Assembly: GCA_023897205.1 (NCBI GenBank)
Contig: JAHWDD010000001.1
Location: 5,518,001 to 5,582,000 of the forward strand
Length of the DNA stretch: 64,000 bases
DNA from: Exophiala sp. HKRS030
Lineage: Eukaryota; Ascomycota; Eurotiomycetes; Chaetothyriales; Herpotrichiellaceae
Direction: 5' to 3'
The first letter of the stretch is position 1. Every line of letters begins with the position of its first letter. Made by a program: the position numbers and the translations under genes. This document shows, piece after piece, positions 1 to 10,226 of the stretch. Under the pieces are notes generated by a model. The model saw nothing but the letters and a program-made list of their open reading frames with translations. It had not been told where the DNA came from and did no database searches.

Positions 1-70
1 CTCCTTCCAACTTCTTTTGAGGAGCAGGGTTGATGTGGTCGTGTATCGTCAAATCCACCTATCTCTCACC

Positions 71-3000
71 ATGGCTTCTGCTCTTGTAGCCTTACCGCGA
101 GCCTCCCTGCCGGCCAGGCGATTGCTGCTGCGGCCTCGTTCCAAACCAATCGACCTATCCCATATCTGCGTGCGATGCCTATCTCAGCAGCAACACCTTC
201 GCCAGCGAGTCGCGCCCGAGCGTCAGACCACTGAAGGGCTGAGTTTCCTGGAAAGAGATGTTTTGTTCAGCGATAGACACATCGGCCCTTCTCGAAAGGA
301 TGAGGTGCAGATGGTCAAGGCACTCGATCCGCCGGCCAAGGATCTCGACGACTTCATCAGTCAGACACTGCCTGCAGATATCCGTGCTAAGAAGCCTCTG
401 GTCGTGCAGAACATGTTTGGGAAGGAAAACGGCGAGGGCCTGCATGAACAAGGGATCGAAAGAGAACTCCATAGCCTGCAAAACGCTAACAATGCGTGGC
501 GGTCTTTCATCGGAGCAGGATACTACGATACGAACACACCTACTGTGATTCAGAGAAATGTCCTCGAGAACCCTGCATGGTACACCAGTTACACGCCTTA
601 TCAAGCTGAGATCAGCCAAGGCCGTCTCGAGTCGCTGTTGAACTTTCAGACTCTTGTGACTGACCTCACGGGTCTCGCCATTGCCAATGCCTCAGTCCTA
701 GACGAGGGCACTGCTGCAGCAGAAGCCATGACCCTCTCAATGAACGCTCTCCCAATGTCTCGACAGAGAAAGCCTGGCAAGGTATTTGTGGTATCGGATC
801 GTGTCCACCCTCAAACAATCGCAGTGCTCGAATCCAGAGCGACGGGATTCGGCATCAACATTGTGGTGGGAGATGTGCTGAAGGATGACTGCAAGCTTGT
901 CAAAGATCAGGGTGCCAACCTGATTGGTGTGCTAGCACAGTATCCTGACACAACGGGAGGTGTCTTCGACTTTCAACATCTGTCAGATGTCGTCCACACT
1001 GCTGAGGCAACGTTCAGTGTAGCCACCGATCTTCTGGCTCTGACTCGTCTCAAGGCTCCAGGAGAATTTGGCGCCGATGTTGCTTTTGGAAACTCCCAAC
1101 GATTCGGTGTTCCTCTGGGATATGGAGGCCCTCACGCGGCTTTCTTCGCCTGCAACGAGAAGCACAAACGTAAGATCCCGGGTCGGCTTGTTGGTGTTTC
1201 CAAAGATCGTCTTGGAAACTCAGCTCTGCGTCTAGCTCTTCAGACTCGCGAGCAGCATATCAGAAGAGAGAAGGCCACCAGTAACATTTGCACCGCTCAG
1301 GCTCTCCTCGCAAATATGAGCGCTTTTTACGCCATCTACCATGGTCCACAAGGTCTCAAAAAGATTGCGGAGAGAATATCAGCCATGACCAGGTTTGCTC
1401 AACACATGCTCAAATCTAAAGGATATGAAATTGTCACGGAGGGCTTAGGAAAAGATGGATCGGTTCTGTTTGATACAATCACTGTACGTGCAAAGGACCA
1501 GAATGATTATCAAAAGGTCTTAGCGGCCGCACAAAAAAAGGAGATCATGTTACGTCGTCTTACACTTTCGGGTAACGACAATCTTCTCGGTCTTTCCATT
1601 GACGAGACCACTTCAAGCAGAGATCTGGGCCATCTTCTTGAATGTTTTGGCGTCCCGAACTCTGAGTACATGGCCGCATTCAAGAAGCCAGACTTTGTCG
1701 CAGCCTCGAACACTGACCCAATTCCACCCGCACTAAAGAGACAAACACCTTATTTGACGCATCCCGTTTTCAACTCGTACCATTCTGAGACCGAGTTGCT
1801 CAGATACATCTATCATTTACAGTCAAAAGATCTATCGCTTGTCCATTCCATGATCCCGCTTGGATCCTGCACCATGAAGCTTAATGCGACCACCGAGATG
1901 CTGCCAGTATCCTTCTATGGATTCTCGAAACTTCATCCTTTTGCTCCCATTGAAAACGCTCAGGGATATGTACAACTGTTCAAAAGATTGTCCGATGCTC
2001 TTACTGCGATCACTGGCATGCAAGATGTCAGCCTCCAACCCAACTCTGGCGCTCAGGGAGAGTTTGCTGGCTTGCGAGTGATCAAGAAGTATCTTGACAG
2101 CAAGGAGACGACCAAGAAGAGAAACATCTGTCTGATCCCTGTCTCTGCGCACGGTACTAATCCTGCATCAGCTGCCATGGCAGGAATGAAGGTCGTTCCT
2201 CTCAAATGTGATACGAAAACCGGCAACTTGGATGTGGAAGATCTTAAAGCGAAATGTGAGAAGCATAAGGACGAGCTGGCTGCTATCATGGTCACCTACC
2301 CAAGTACATTCGGTGTGTTTGAGCCTGCGATCAAGGAGGTCTGCCAAATTGTACACGACCATGGAGGACAGGTATACATGGACGGTGCCAATCTCAACGC
2401 TCAGATTGGTCTGTGTAACCCCGGCGAGATCGGTGCTGATGTCTGCCATCTCAATCTGCACAAGACTTTTTGTATTCCTCACGGCGGAGGTGGCCCTGGT
2501 GTTGGACCCATCGCCGTCAAAGAGCACCTCCAGCCATTCCTGCCATTCCACCCTCACGTCGACCCTCACCAGGGTACCAATCGGGCAACGACAGCCATTT
2601 CTCCGGTCAGCTCTGCTCCATGGGGTAGTGCTTCAATCCTACCAATCAGCTATGCCTATATTCAACTTATGGGTGGCAATGGTCTCAAGCATGGAACGGA
2701 GATGGCATTGTTGAATGCCAATTACATCATGTCTCGTCTCCGACCTCATTACCCAATTGTCTACACGAATGCGAACGGTCGCTGTGCACACGAGTTCATT
2801 CTGGATGCTCGTGGTTTCAAGGAGACCGCCGGTGTCGAAGCCATCGATATCGCCAAACGTCTCCAAGATTATGGGTTCCACGCACCAACAATGAGTTGGC
2901 CGGTCGCAAACACTTTGATGATCGAACCGACCGAGTCGGAGTCGAAGGAAGAGCTTGATCGGTTCTGCGACGCATTGATTGAAATCCGAAAGGAGATCAA

Positions 3001-3274
3001 GGCGGTTGAAGATGGTCAGGTTCCACGAGAAGGCAATGTCCTAAAGATGGCACCCCACCCTCAAGCCGATCTGTTGGGCAAGGATTGGGATCGCCCGTAC
3101 ACCCGAGAACAAGCAGCGTATCCACTGCCATGGCTTCGAGAGAAGAAGTTCTGGCCCACGGTGGCTCGTGTTGACGATGCCTTTGGCGACACCAATCTTT
3201 TCTGTACCTGCACGCCAGTCGAGAGATATGAAGAGGAAGGATTCACTGGACTTCAGGCCCCCATGCCGACGTAA
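71..3274 (+). CDS. GCV2: Glycine dehydrogenase (decarboxylating), P-protein, mitochondrial
   Basis: P-protein of the glycine cleavage system. It decarboxylates glycine with pyridoxal phosphate and passes the aminomethyl group to the lipoyl H-protein in the mitochondrial matrix. It is one intron-free frame of 1067 residues from the ATG at 71, the usual length for eukaryotic P-proteins. The frame is open upstream to position 17 through a non-conserved stretch. The ATG at 71 is preferred because it starts an Arg/Ala/Leu-rich presequence (MASALVALPRASLPARRLLL). The two homologous halves are both present. The PLP lysine lies in the NLHKTF motif (Lys about 798), followed by the glycine-rich loop GGGGPGVGP. 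No key residue appears to be missing. No promoter is visible because the window begins about 70 bases upstream. Confidence 0.97.
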   Translation: MASALVALPRASLPARRLLLRPRSKPIDLSHICVRCLSQQQHLRQRVAPERQTTEGLSFLERDVLFSDRHIGPSRKDEVQMVKALDPPAKDLDDFISQTLPADIRAKKPLVVQNMFGKENGEGLHEQGIERELHSLQNANNAWRSFIGAGYYDTNTPTVIQRNVLENPAWYTSYTPYQAEISQGRLESLLNFQTLVTDLTGLAIANASVLDEGTAAAEAMTLSMNALPMSRQRKPGKVFVVSDRVHPQTIAVLESRATGFGINIVVGDVLKDDCKLVKDQGANLIGVLAQYPDTTGGVFDFQHLSDVVHTAEATFSVATDLLALTRLKAPGEFGADVAFGNSQRFGVPLGYGGPHAAFFACNEKHKRKIPGRLVGVSKDRLGNSALRLALQTREQHIRREKATSNICTAQALLANMSAFYAIYHGPQGLKKIAERISAMTRFAQHMLKSKGYEIVTEGLGKDGSVLFDTITVRAKDQNDYQKVLAAAQKKEIMLRRLTLSGNDNLLGLSIDETTSSRDLGHLLECFGVPNSEYMAAFKKPDFVAASNTDPIPPALKRQTPYLTHPVFNSYHSETELLRYIYHLQSKDLSLVHSMIPLGSCTMKLNATTEMLPVSFYGFSKLHPFAPIENAQGYVQLFKRLSDALTAITGMQDVSLQPNSGAQGEFAGLRVIKKYLDSKETTKKRNICLIPVSAHGTNPASAAMAGMKVVPLKCDTKTGNLDVEDLKAKCEKHKDELAAIMVTYPSTFGVFEPAIKEVCQIVHDHGGQVYMDGANLNAQIGLCNPGEIGADVCHLNLHKTFCIPHGGGGPGVGPIAVKEHLQPFLPFHPHVDPHQGTNRATTAISPVSSAPWGSASILPISYAYIQLMGGNGLKHGTEMALLNANYIMSRLRPHYPIVYTNANGRCAHEFILDARGFKETAGVEAIDIAKRLQDYGFHAPTMSWPVANTLMIEPTESESKEELDRFCDALIEIRKEIKAVEDGQVPREGNVLKMAPHPQADLLGKDWDRPYTREQAAYPLPWLREKKFWPTVARVDDAFGDTNLFCTCTPVERYEEEGFTGLQAPMPT

Positions 3275-4003
3275 TTCCTAAATCGTCGTTTCGGGTTAGC
3301 CCAAATATATTGTATCTGAATGGGGATTTTTTTTCTACTACTACTACTGCATGATCGGAGTTTTCAACATCTCGGGTCCGAGGCACAGCACAGCACAGCA
3401 CAGCACAGGCAGGCTTGGTACTTTTTTGCTTTGGTAGCGTCGGTTGGGTATGAATCAGGATCGGTGTCGTGTTTATGGCAAAAACAAAAACAACAACAAC
3501 AAAGCTGTGGTGAATAGATGATGTTTGACTTTCAACGAGTAATGAGCAAAAGCGTATGCGGAAGTTTGTGTTTCTTCTCCTCTTGAACTCGGAATTGCTA
3601 CGGGGTGTCTCTTTGCATGTGTTATCTTCCACAGGGATCACACTTGAATTTCAACATGAGCTGACGGTAACGGGTGTACACAGATTGAGAAGTTGTTGTG
3701 TTCCGACAAAGAAAATAACGGGGAGGTGGAGTACTTGAGTATCTGAATACTTGAGTGCTTGAGTGCTTGGTGCGGAAGAAAGTTCAAATTGAATTGAATT
3801 GAATTTCTCAATGGTGCTATTCATACAGTTTTGATGATGATGAAAAACGATCGTCCCATCTTTGTCATGACCGTTACTCGTCCTTCGGGGGGGCGGGGGC
3901 TATTAATGCTCTTTTCTTCTTCTTCTTTCCACCATCACATCAACAGAGACATGGTACATTTCTTTCAATATCCGAGTCGTTGTTGGTGGTTTTCTTGCAC
4001 GAC
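3275..4003. other. Intergenic region with short tandem repeats
   Basis: This 729-base stretch separates two convergent genes and should hold the 3' UTRs of both. It contains a CACAG tandem array (3384-3408), an imperfect array of a roughly 10-base ACTTGAGT-like unit (about 3731-3769) and a short GAATT array (about 3786-3805). I see no convincing coding frame. Confidence 0.6.
3384..3408. repeat. CACAG pentanucleotide microsatellite
   Basis: Five perfect tandem copies of CACAG lie about 110 bases after the P-protein stop codon, in its probable 3' UTR. Confidence 0.85.
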
Positions 4004-4580
4004 TCAGATTCTCTTTGCGCCACTCTTCCACTCCCCGGCGTCCTCCACACCCTGAGCGACCTTGCGAGTGCCATTCTCGAGTCCTGTGGCCGCATTGTTC
4101 AACCCGTCACCCAGAGGTTTGCCGAGGCTCCCTGTCGCGCCAGTTATGGTATCACCGACTCCTATGAGAGAAGTTGGTTCGTGTGTCGATCGATAGGTGT
4201 GATCTCGAGTGAGATTCGAGATTGATTCTTTAGAGAGAGGGAGAGAAGAAGAAAAAAGGGAATGCAAAATGGACATTGGTATTGGTATCGAGGACACTGG
4301 AGATCGTGACTTACCCCTACCAGCTGCACCGGTGACACCTCCGACTGTACGAGCTACACCTCCAACGGTGTTCTGTTGTGGACATGTACAAAAAGTAATT
4401 AGCCAAATCTGATTTGGATCTGTGTGGATATCATCATGATGATGATGATGATGATGGAGGGGGGGGAGGTATGAGGGCAGAGGGTTGTGTGAAACAGGAC
4501 ATGCATACACCAATGGTGGAAGTGACGAATTTCGCCGCACCGGTGACTCCCTCGTCGGAAGATGAAGTATTGATTGGCAT
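4004..4580 (-). CDS. Small Gly/Thr-rich conserved fungal protein, 95 residues, three exons
   Basis: Exons read 4580-4509, 4372-4315 and 4161-4004. The donors are GTATGC and GTAAGT, the acceptors AACAG and CATAG, and the phases agree, giving 95 residues starting MPINTSSSDEG. The product is low in hydrophobic residues and built of repeated short blocks: VGGVARTVGGVTGAAGRG, then DTITGATGSLGKPLGDGL, then a charged tail ending EWKSGAKRI. No signal peptide or clear membrane segment is seen. I recognise the type as a small protein common in filamentous ascomycetes but know no function for it. Intron 1 holds an ATG/GAT trinucleotide array (about 4437-4456) and a G-run. The frame is also open across the introns to a 223-residue ORF, but that reading adds low-complexity His and Thr segments, so the spliced model is preferred. 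Confidence 0.75.
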
Positions 4581-5875
4581 TTTGTTTTTGTCTTTGGTTT
4601 TGGTTTTTGGTTTTCGGATCTGTGCTGACTTGTGTAGAGTAGGGTAGAGTTGACGATTTGAAAACTCGTAGTCACGTATACCTAGACAGGCAATGTCGTT
4701 GGTTTGTTTGGTGGTGATGGGAAGGAGACCCTTGTGTGTGTGGGTGAAATGTAAATTCCAGTTCCAAAGGCAGGCTATATACCCAGACTCGGTCAGGTAG
4801 TCAAGAAAAGACTTGCGCGACGCACTCGAAGTATGTGTGTGAAGAAACAAGATATTCCACGCGAAAAATCACCAATTGGCGGTTCACAGTGGTTTGTTCA
4901 ACGGCAACAACACCCCCGTACCAGTTTTTGTATTGCAGCGAAAGTTGAAAGGATTCCCAAGATATGACGTCAAACGGCGGGTGGGATTCATCATCCTTTT
5001 GGAGAAAAGTAGGGAGGGAGAGAGTAGGGAAGAGGCGTAATCAAACCTCAGCATGATGTTGGTCACGCCTGATATCCTTGATCCCTGATCCTTGTACGTA
5101 CACGTAGAAGAGAGAGAGAGAGAGAGAGAGAGAAAACAGGCATACCGTACGAAATAATCTACTGATCACGCGAATAGGAGTAGGAATACCGACACTGAGG
5201 GGCGGTCCGATAGCCGCACCATACACACCCCACAAACGGCTGTGAAGGTGCAACGAGAACAAGTTCCCTACAACGAGATCCGATTGTCATAAAATTACTC
5301 CCGGTGGTAATCCGTAGGTAGACAAGTCAATGCTCAAGGGGATGGAACAAGCCGAATCTACTTGACAGTTAAAACGGCCCCTGATTAATGGGGATGTTTC
5401 TACTCCGTACCGCCCAGGAGTCCGAATTGTCATGTATAAACAAGAACAAATAACAAGAACAAATATTCTCGTCCAAGTCTCGAGGCGCAGAAGGTCAAAG
5501 TTATAAAGTGTGACTGTAGCAATTCATTCATAGGTATCAAATCGTAGACAACGTTATCTGTTTTGTATAATTCTCACATTTGAAAAAAAAAACAACCCCG
5601 CCACGCTCGCTAAAACAAGGACATGCGAAATATAGTATAGTACTACTCGTACATGGATGGTGGTACAGTGGGAAGATTTGTTGTTTGCAGCTTCGACGGG
5701 AAAAGGAAAAAGCTTTGGCGGCAAACAAGACAAGATAGATGTCGGTGTTATTGCTGAGTCCCATCATTTCCCTTAAAAAACAAATACAGGCGTGTAATGT
5801 GTCCTGTTGAGGTGACGACTTGCAAAGCGTATCCAGCCGCTACGGCTCTGTGGTATATCGTGTGGGTGTGTGTAT
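4581..5875. other. Intergenic region upstream of the Gly-rich small gene
   Basis: This 1.3-kb stretch holds no frame that I can support. It should contain the promoter of the minus-strand gene starting at 4580 and the 3' UTR of the gene ending at 5876. It carries a GA microsatellite (5108-5133) and one copy of TACTCCGTA (5401-5409). Confidence 0.55.
5108..5133. repeat. GA dinucleotide microsatellite
   Basis: A run of about 13 AG units, interrupted only at its edge, lies in non-coding DNA upstream of the 95-residue gene on the minus strand. Confidence 0.9.
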
Positions 5876-6557
5876 CTAGTAATGGTCATGTCCTATATGC
5901 ATCCCCACCAGCGTCAGTGTCGTTATCTCCCAAAGCTCGACAATATAGGAAAAGTCCAGAGGGTATAACTCACGTCCAAGAGGCTTTGCTCTCTTTCCAA
6001 TATCCTTGGCACTTTGTTGTTTGATCTTTGCCAGACGAGCCCTATCGTGTAGATGCACGTTAGTGACCGTCTCATTCGTTTTTCAATCCACAAAATACAA
6101 TCAAGGTCAAGGTCATGGTCAAAGGTCAAAGGTCAGGGTAGGGATGTATGACTTACTCCTCGGCGGCTTCCCTCTCCAACATCTTGACGTGTTCCCTGGC
6201 CTCCCTGACTGCTGTACGAGCCTGCATCAACGCACGGTCGGCGTCACGTTCGGCGGCCTCTGCACTGGCGACTCTCTCACGGGCACCGATGATGCTGGGG
6301 TCCTCGTTGTTGTGGCGGTTGAACAGGCCACCGCCGGAACTGCGAGAGGTAGAGCCCGAGTGCGACAGGCGGTTACCACGGCCGTCGCTGTTGTACTCGG
6401 GGGACGACTCGCGACGTTTGTTGAAGAAGCCTACGCGTCTGGGAGATCCGTCGGAGGAAGAAGACGAGTGTCGAGGATGACGGGTGTTGGTGTTGGTGGT
6501 GGTGTTGGGTGCAGCCGGGGTTGGCTCAGTGGTAGACTTGTGTCCGAAGAGACCCAT
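5876..6557 (-). CDS. Small conserved protein with C-terminal coiled coil, 161 residues, three exons
   Basis: Exons read 6557-6157, 6041-5974 and 5892-5876. The donors are GTAAGT and GTGAGT, both acceptors end in ATAG, and the phases are consistent. The last exon is only 17 bases and encodes the end of RHDHY plus the stop. The N-terminus MGLFGHKS is followed by a Ser/Thr/Asn/Arg-rich, probably disordered region (about 10-90). Then comes an Ala/Arg/Glu-rich helix from about 95 (ARERVASAEAAERDAD) that should form a coiled coil and runs through exon 2 (KIKQQSAKDIGKRAKPLGR). An MGxxxHK start could allow N-myristoylation, but this is only an inference. I recognise it as a conserved ascomycete type without known function. 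Confidence 0.78.
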
Positions 6558-7809
6558 TTTGGTTGATCAAGAAAGAGGATGTGATTGAAGAGGGATATTG
6601 ATACAATGAGGATATGAATAAGCTTGTTGCTGTTAGGGTTGATGGAGAACTGAAGCTTGGTGTTGAAGATGTTGGAAGATTGGAATATCTGGTATCAAGC
6701 AGGACGAACAAGCTTGATTTTATAAATTTTGGAATTGCATCGACAGTCTCATTTCGCAAGTACAGACACAATCCCGTCCTGCCTTATCGAACCCCTTCTG
6801 GACCCCCTTGTCGTGTGCATTGAATCCGGTTTTTCTGATCTTCACAAGGGTGGTGGGTGGGTGACGTAGAGAAAAGGACTCTTCGTATCAAAGCTTGGGA
6901 CCAGGGATCCCTGGAGATCGTCAGCCTCGTTGGCCCAAACAGAGTCAAGATGACGCCAACATCTCGGCTGTTTTGGTACGAGTGTAATGTTAATGGTGTG
7001 ATTTGATGCCTGACACGACGACGGGAGATATCTGGGATTGAAACATGGGACGGGGAAATATTATGCATGACGGCATTTTGCATGATGGGGAGATTACAAG
7101 CAATCGCCCCCATAAGCTTGATTGGTTCGCCTCGTTTGACACATCTGGGGGGCATTGTGGCTGAGAGACCAGGCCAGGTCTGTTCTCGGAGCATCGAGCA
7201 CATACGAGTACTGAACACACAAGGTAAAAACCCTGCATGCAAAGTGAAGAAGTATTGACAGTTGACGGGCGACAAGAGAGTTGCAAATGTGTACGTTCCT
7301 CATAGTTCATAGTGGCGGATCGCGCCAGCAGCCATGGCAACATCCGCCTGGTTGCGTGGATCTTTATTGGTATCTACATCATACATGCATTAATCGTGGT
7401 TTGGCTGGATAAAATCCATCGTTCCTCTGCTTGATTCTCCAGCTCAGACCTTCTCAAACTCGGAGCACTTCTGGATCTCGTAGGCGAGTTAATCGTGCCT
7501 TCACACTGACCATGTTGTGACAGCAGTGGCAGCCTCGTGATGACGTAGGAGGTCTGACAGATTGGGCCTTTGTCACGTGTGAGGCTCGACTTTTGGCCAT
7601 GGGCTTTCTTCAAGTAGCCATGGATCGCTCGAGAATCGACCCCAGTCTCCCGTCGTTTTGCTCAAACATTGCAGTGGTGACTTATACTCTCACAGAAGTA
7701 TTGGAGTAAATCCATGTCTTCGGGCTTGGGTCGAGGGTCGTCATGCGAAGGTGTGTGGTCAATTGGTGGCAAATGTTCATTGAACATCAGTGCCCGTTTG
7801 ACAGGAATT
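6558..7809. other. Intergenic region, nothing recognised
   Basis: This 1.25-kb stretch lies between the promoter side of the coiled-coil gene and the 3' end of ADA2. The reading frames here are short, overlap on both strands and show no family signature. I see no RNA gene. Confidence 0.5.
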
Positions 7810-9779
7810 TCACGCTTTGGCAATCCATCCGCTGTGAATCATAAAGTCAAAAATACGATTGGCCTTATTGACGTCAATCTGGGAAAAAGGTTAGCATGAC
7901 ATCAAGGGCTCTGTGCGTTCTCACTTACTCTGCAGACTCCACGAGCCTCTTTCTTCTTCATGTGGCCGCCTTGCTTCATGGCTTCCTTGAGTAATCCTTC
8001 CTTCAGTGCCAAATATGGCTTAGGGCGGATATGAAGAGCGTTGCATAGTTGAATCTCCTCCTCGCTGAGCAACTGCAGATCTGGTGCGAGGCTCTTATCC
8101 TTCTCCAGATTCCACGGAGTCACACCGGTCAGTGGCGGGACCTCATATCGGACTTTGGCTTTAGGACCTGATGAACTGTCGGGGCCATTGGCTTCAGCGA
8201 ACAATTTGTCAAAGTCGTTTTCTACCGCAGGCTGACTATCAGTGAATTGAGGAATGGTCTTTGGCTTGCGTTGGAATCGAAGTGGCAATTCAGGTGTGGT
8301 CAATTTGGAGGCTTCGGTCGGTAGATCGGGTTGTTGCAACTGACTGCCTTTTTTGGGTATCTGAGGCATTCGGTCGAATTGTCCCTGAGGTTGATTTCGT
8401 GCTGCCCGAGCCTGTTTGTCGCTTTCGTACTTTTCTCCGCCTTTCAGATCGCTAATACCCATCTGCTTCCACTCTTGGAGTTGGAGAATGGCAATACGCA
8501 GATTGTGTTCCAGGAGCAGATCTCTATTCAGCGCCTCGAAATCTTCGTGATTCATCATTCTGGCAAATGGTTTAGCCTTGTGTAGCAGGTCTTTCTCTTC
8601 CTTGGTCCGTTTCTTGTCAAGAAGTTGATTCTTCTTGTACTCGAGGAGACTGTGTTCGAAAATGATCTTCTTCCTATCTGTGCGGGCTCTCAGCCGAGAG
8701 TTGTAGATGTCAAAGACAGTCATCTTAAGAGTAGTCTCTTCGTCCATCTGGCCAGTTGTCGGATCTAAGCCATTACCAGGTTCAAATGACATGTGTTGGA
8801 CAGCCTCCTCGGCATCATTGGCGAATTCGGTTTCAAACTCCAAACGGCCAGGCATGAAACCTTGGACTTCGTGGCATGCCGGAACAGAGGCCGTGGGTTT
8901 CTGTTTGGGTGTTGCCGGTGGTGCATGTTTGGCAGTCTCTTTGCGCTCTTCGATGCGTCTCTTCTTACGAGCCTGGAATTCGTCTTTTGGGATGCGCTCA
9001 AAGAGTTCGGTGTTAGCGGGATCGGCTAACTCCGGTAGAGGAAACAATGGACTGTCAACGTAGGTGTTGATGTAGTGGTCGCGAACTTCATCCTTTTCCC
9101 GATAACCTCCAATATGCTCAGCGACATCGGCCCAGGAACCAAGCCCATAGCGTTCCGAGCCTTCTAGCAGGAGGAGTTCTTCGTCGGCACCCCAGTCTTC
9201 GGTGTAAATGGGGATCGAGTTTTGCTCGACGACATGGTATTCGTGTGTACGTGGATCATGACCTTTGCTATGTTCACCCCGTGCGAAACAAGGAACACAA
9301 AGATCGTATTCGCGACAGGCAGGATTGGCGCAGGATATGCGAACGGTAGAGGTTATGTCAATCGAACAGACGTCGCAATGGTATTTGGTGCCGCCGTCGC
9401 CCCCTCTAAGGGCTGCATTCTTGCGTATGACACCCATACTCCTCTCTATGCGTGCATCCTCTTCTATGTCCGAGTCGGGAGACAGATATCGCGCGTAGTC
9501 ATCAGGTATCGTCGCGTCGCAGGCAGCGGAATTGAGTGGGTCGCCTGGGCTAAAAGTGGCAAGATGAGGTGTAGACGGTTCTGAATCGTCGTCAACGTCG
9601 TCAACAGTGTAGCAGACGAGTTTCCGTGTAGATCGAACCGGTCTGGAACGACGTTCGGGGACGGGTAGAGAAGGTGTTGTGGTGATAGGCAGGGGTGATG
9701 GTCGTACTCTGGAACGGCTGACGTCCTTCACCTCGAACCGCCCCCCAGATGCCAAGCGCGAGGGTCGCACGTGACTCAT
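7810..9779 (-). CDS. ADA2: Transcriptional adaptor ADA2 (SAGA/ADA histone acetyltransferase module)
   Basis: Two exons, 9779-7929 and 7878-7810 (donor GTAAGT, acceptor CCCAG, phase 0), give 639 residues. ADA2 binds the Gcn5 acetyltransferase and stimulates nucleosome acetylation in the nucleus. The domain order is diagnostic. A ZZ zinc finger (about 131-186) carries CDVC, CANPAC and CVPC cysteine pairs followed by His. A SANT/Myb domain follows (about 189-240, DWGADEELLLLEGSERYG). The SWIRM domain is C-terminal and is completed only by the short second exon (DVNKANRIFDFMIHSGWI). The first 130 residues are a disordered Ser/Pro/Arg-rich extension typical of filamentous fungi. Without the splice the frame ends after SENAQSP and SWIRM loses its last helix. 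The gene is head to head with the Sch9-like kinase. Confidence 0.96.
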
Positions 9780-10226
9780 GATCGGCGTTTGGCCAGTCGC
9801 AGGCCGAGTGAGGGCTTGGTAAGTGTTGGTGAGTGTCGGTATCTGTGTCTCCTACTGACTAAGTCGTTGTAACAAAACACTCATCAGCTTCGACAACACA
9901 GCGGTTGTAGGACTGGCTCCTTCAAACACACCTGTGCAACACCTTTCACATCTCTAGACGGTCCCTTCTTTGACGCTGTTGTCGTCCCCTGCCTTGCTTT
10001 CAAATCAGATCAGCTGCGGGCTTCAACTCACTGTTCCCTCACCTTTGCCTTCTCTCGTCGGTCCTTACCCCTCCTCGGCCGTTCACAGCCACAATCCTGA
10101 AATATCGTCAATCGTACTGAATATTGCTGCCTGTGGCTTTCAGTCTCTCACCTTCAATTGTAAACGTATCCAAAATTTATCCAAGGTTGTTAGCGTATCA
10201 ACGCAGGCAGGGTCAAAAGCGTCAAG
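9780..10226. promoter_or_regulatory. Shared upstream region of ADA2 and the SCH9-like kinase
   Basis: There are 447 bases between the two divergent start codons, so both 5' UTRs and promoters must share this interval. It is rich in C/T on the kinase strand. I see no canonical TATA box that decides a start site. Confidence 0.55.

Noticed and set aside
2168..2714. Long frames overlapping the P-protein gene on both strands
   Set aside because: They are shadows of the conserved coding sequence and have no independent family match.
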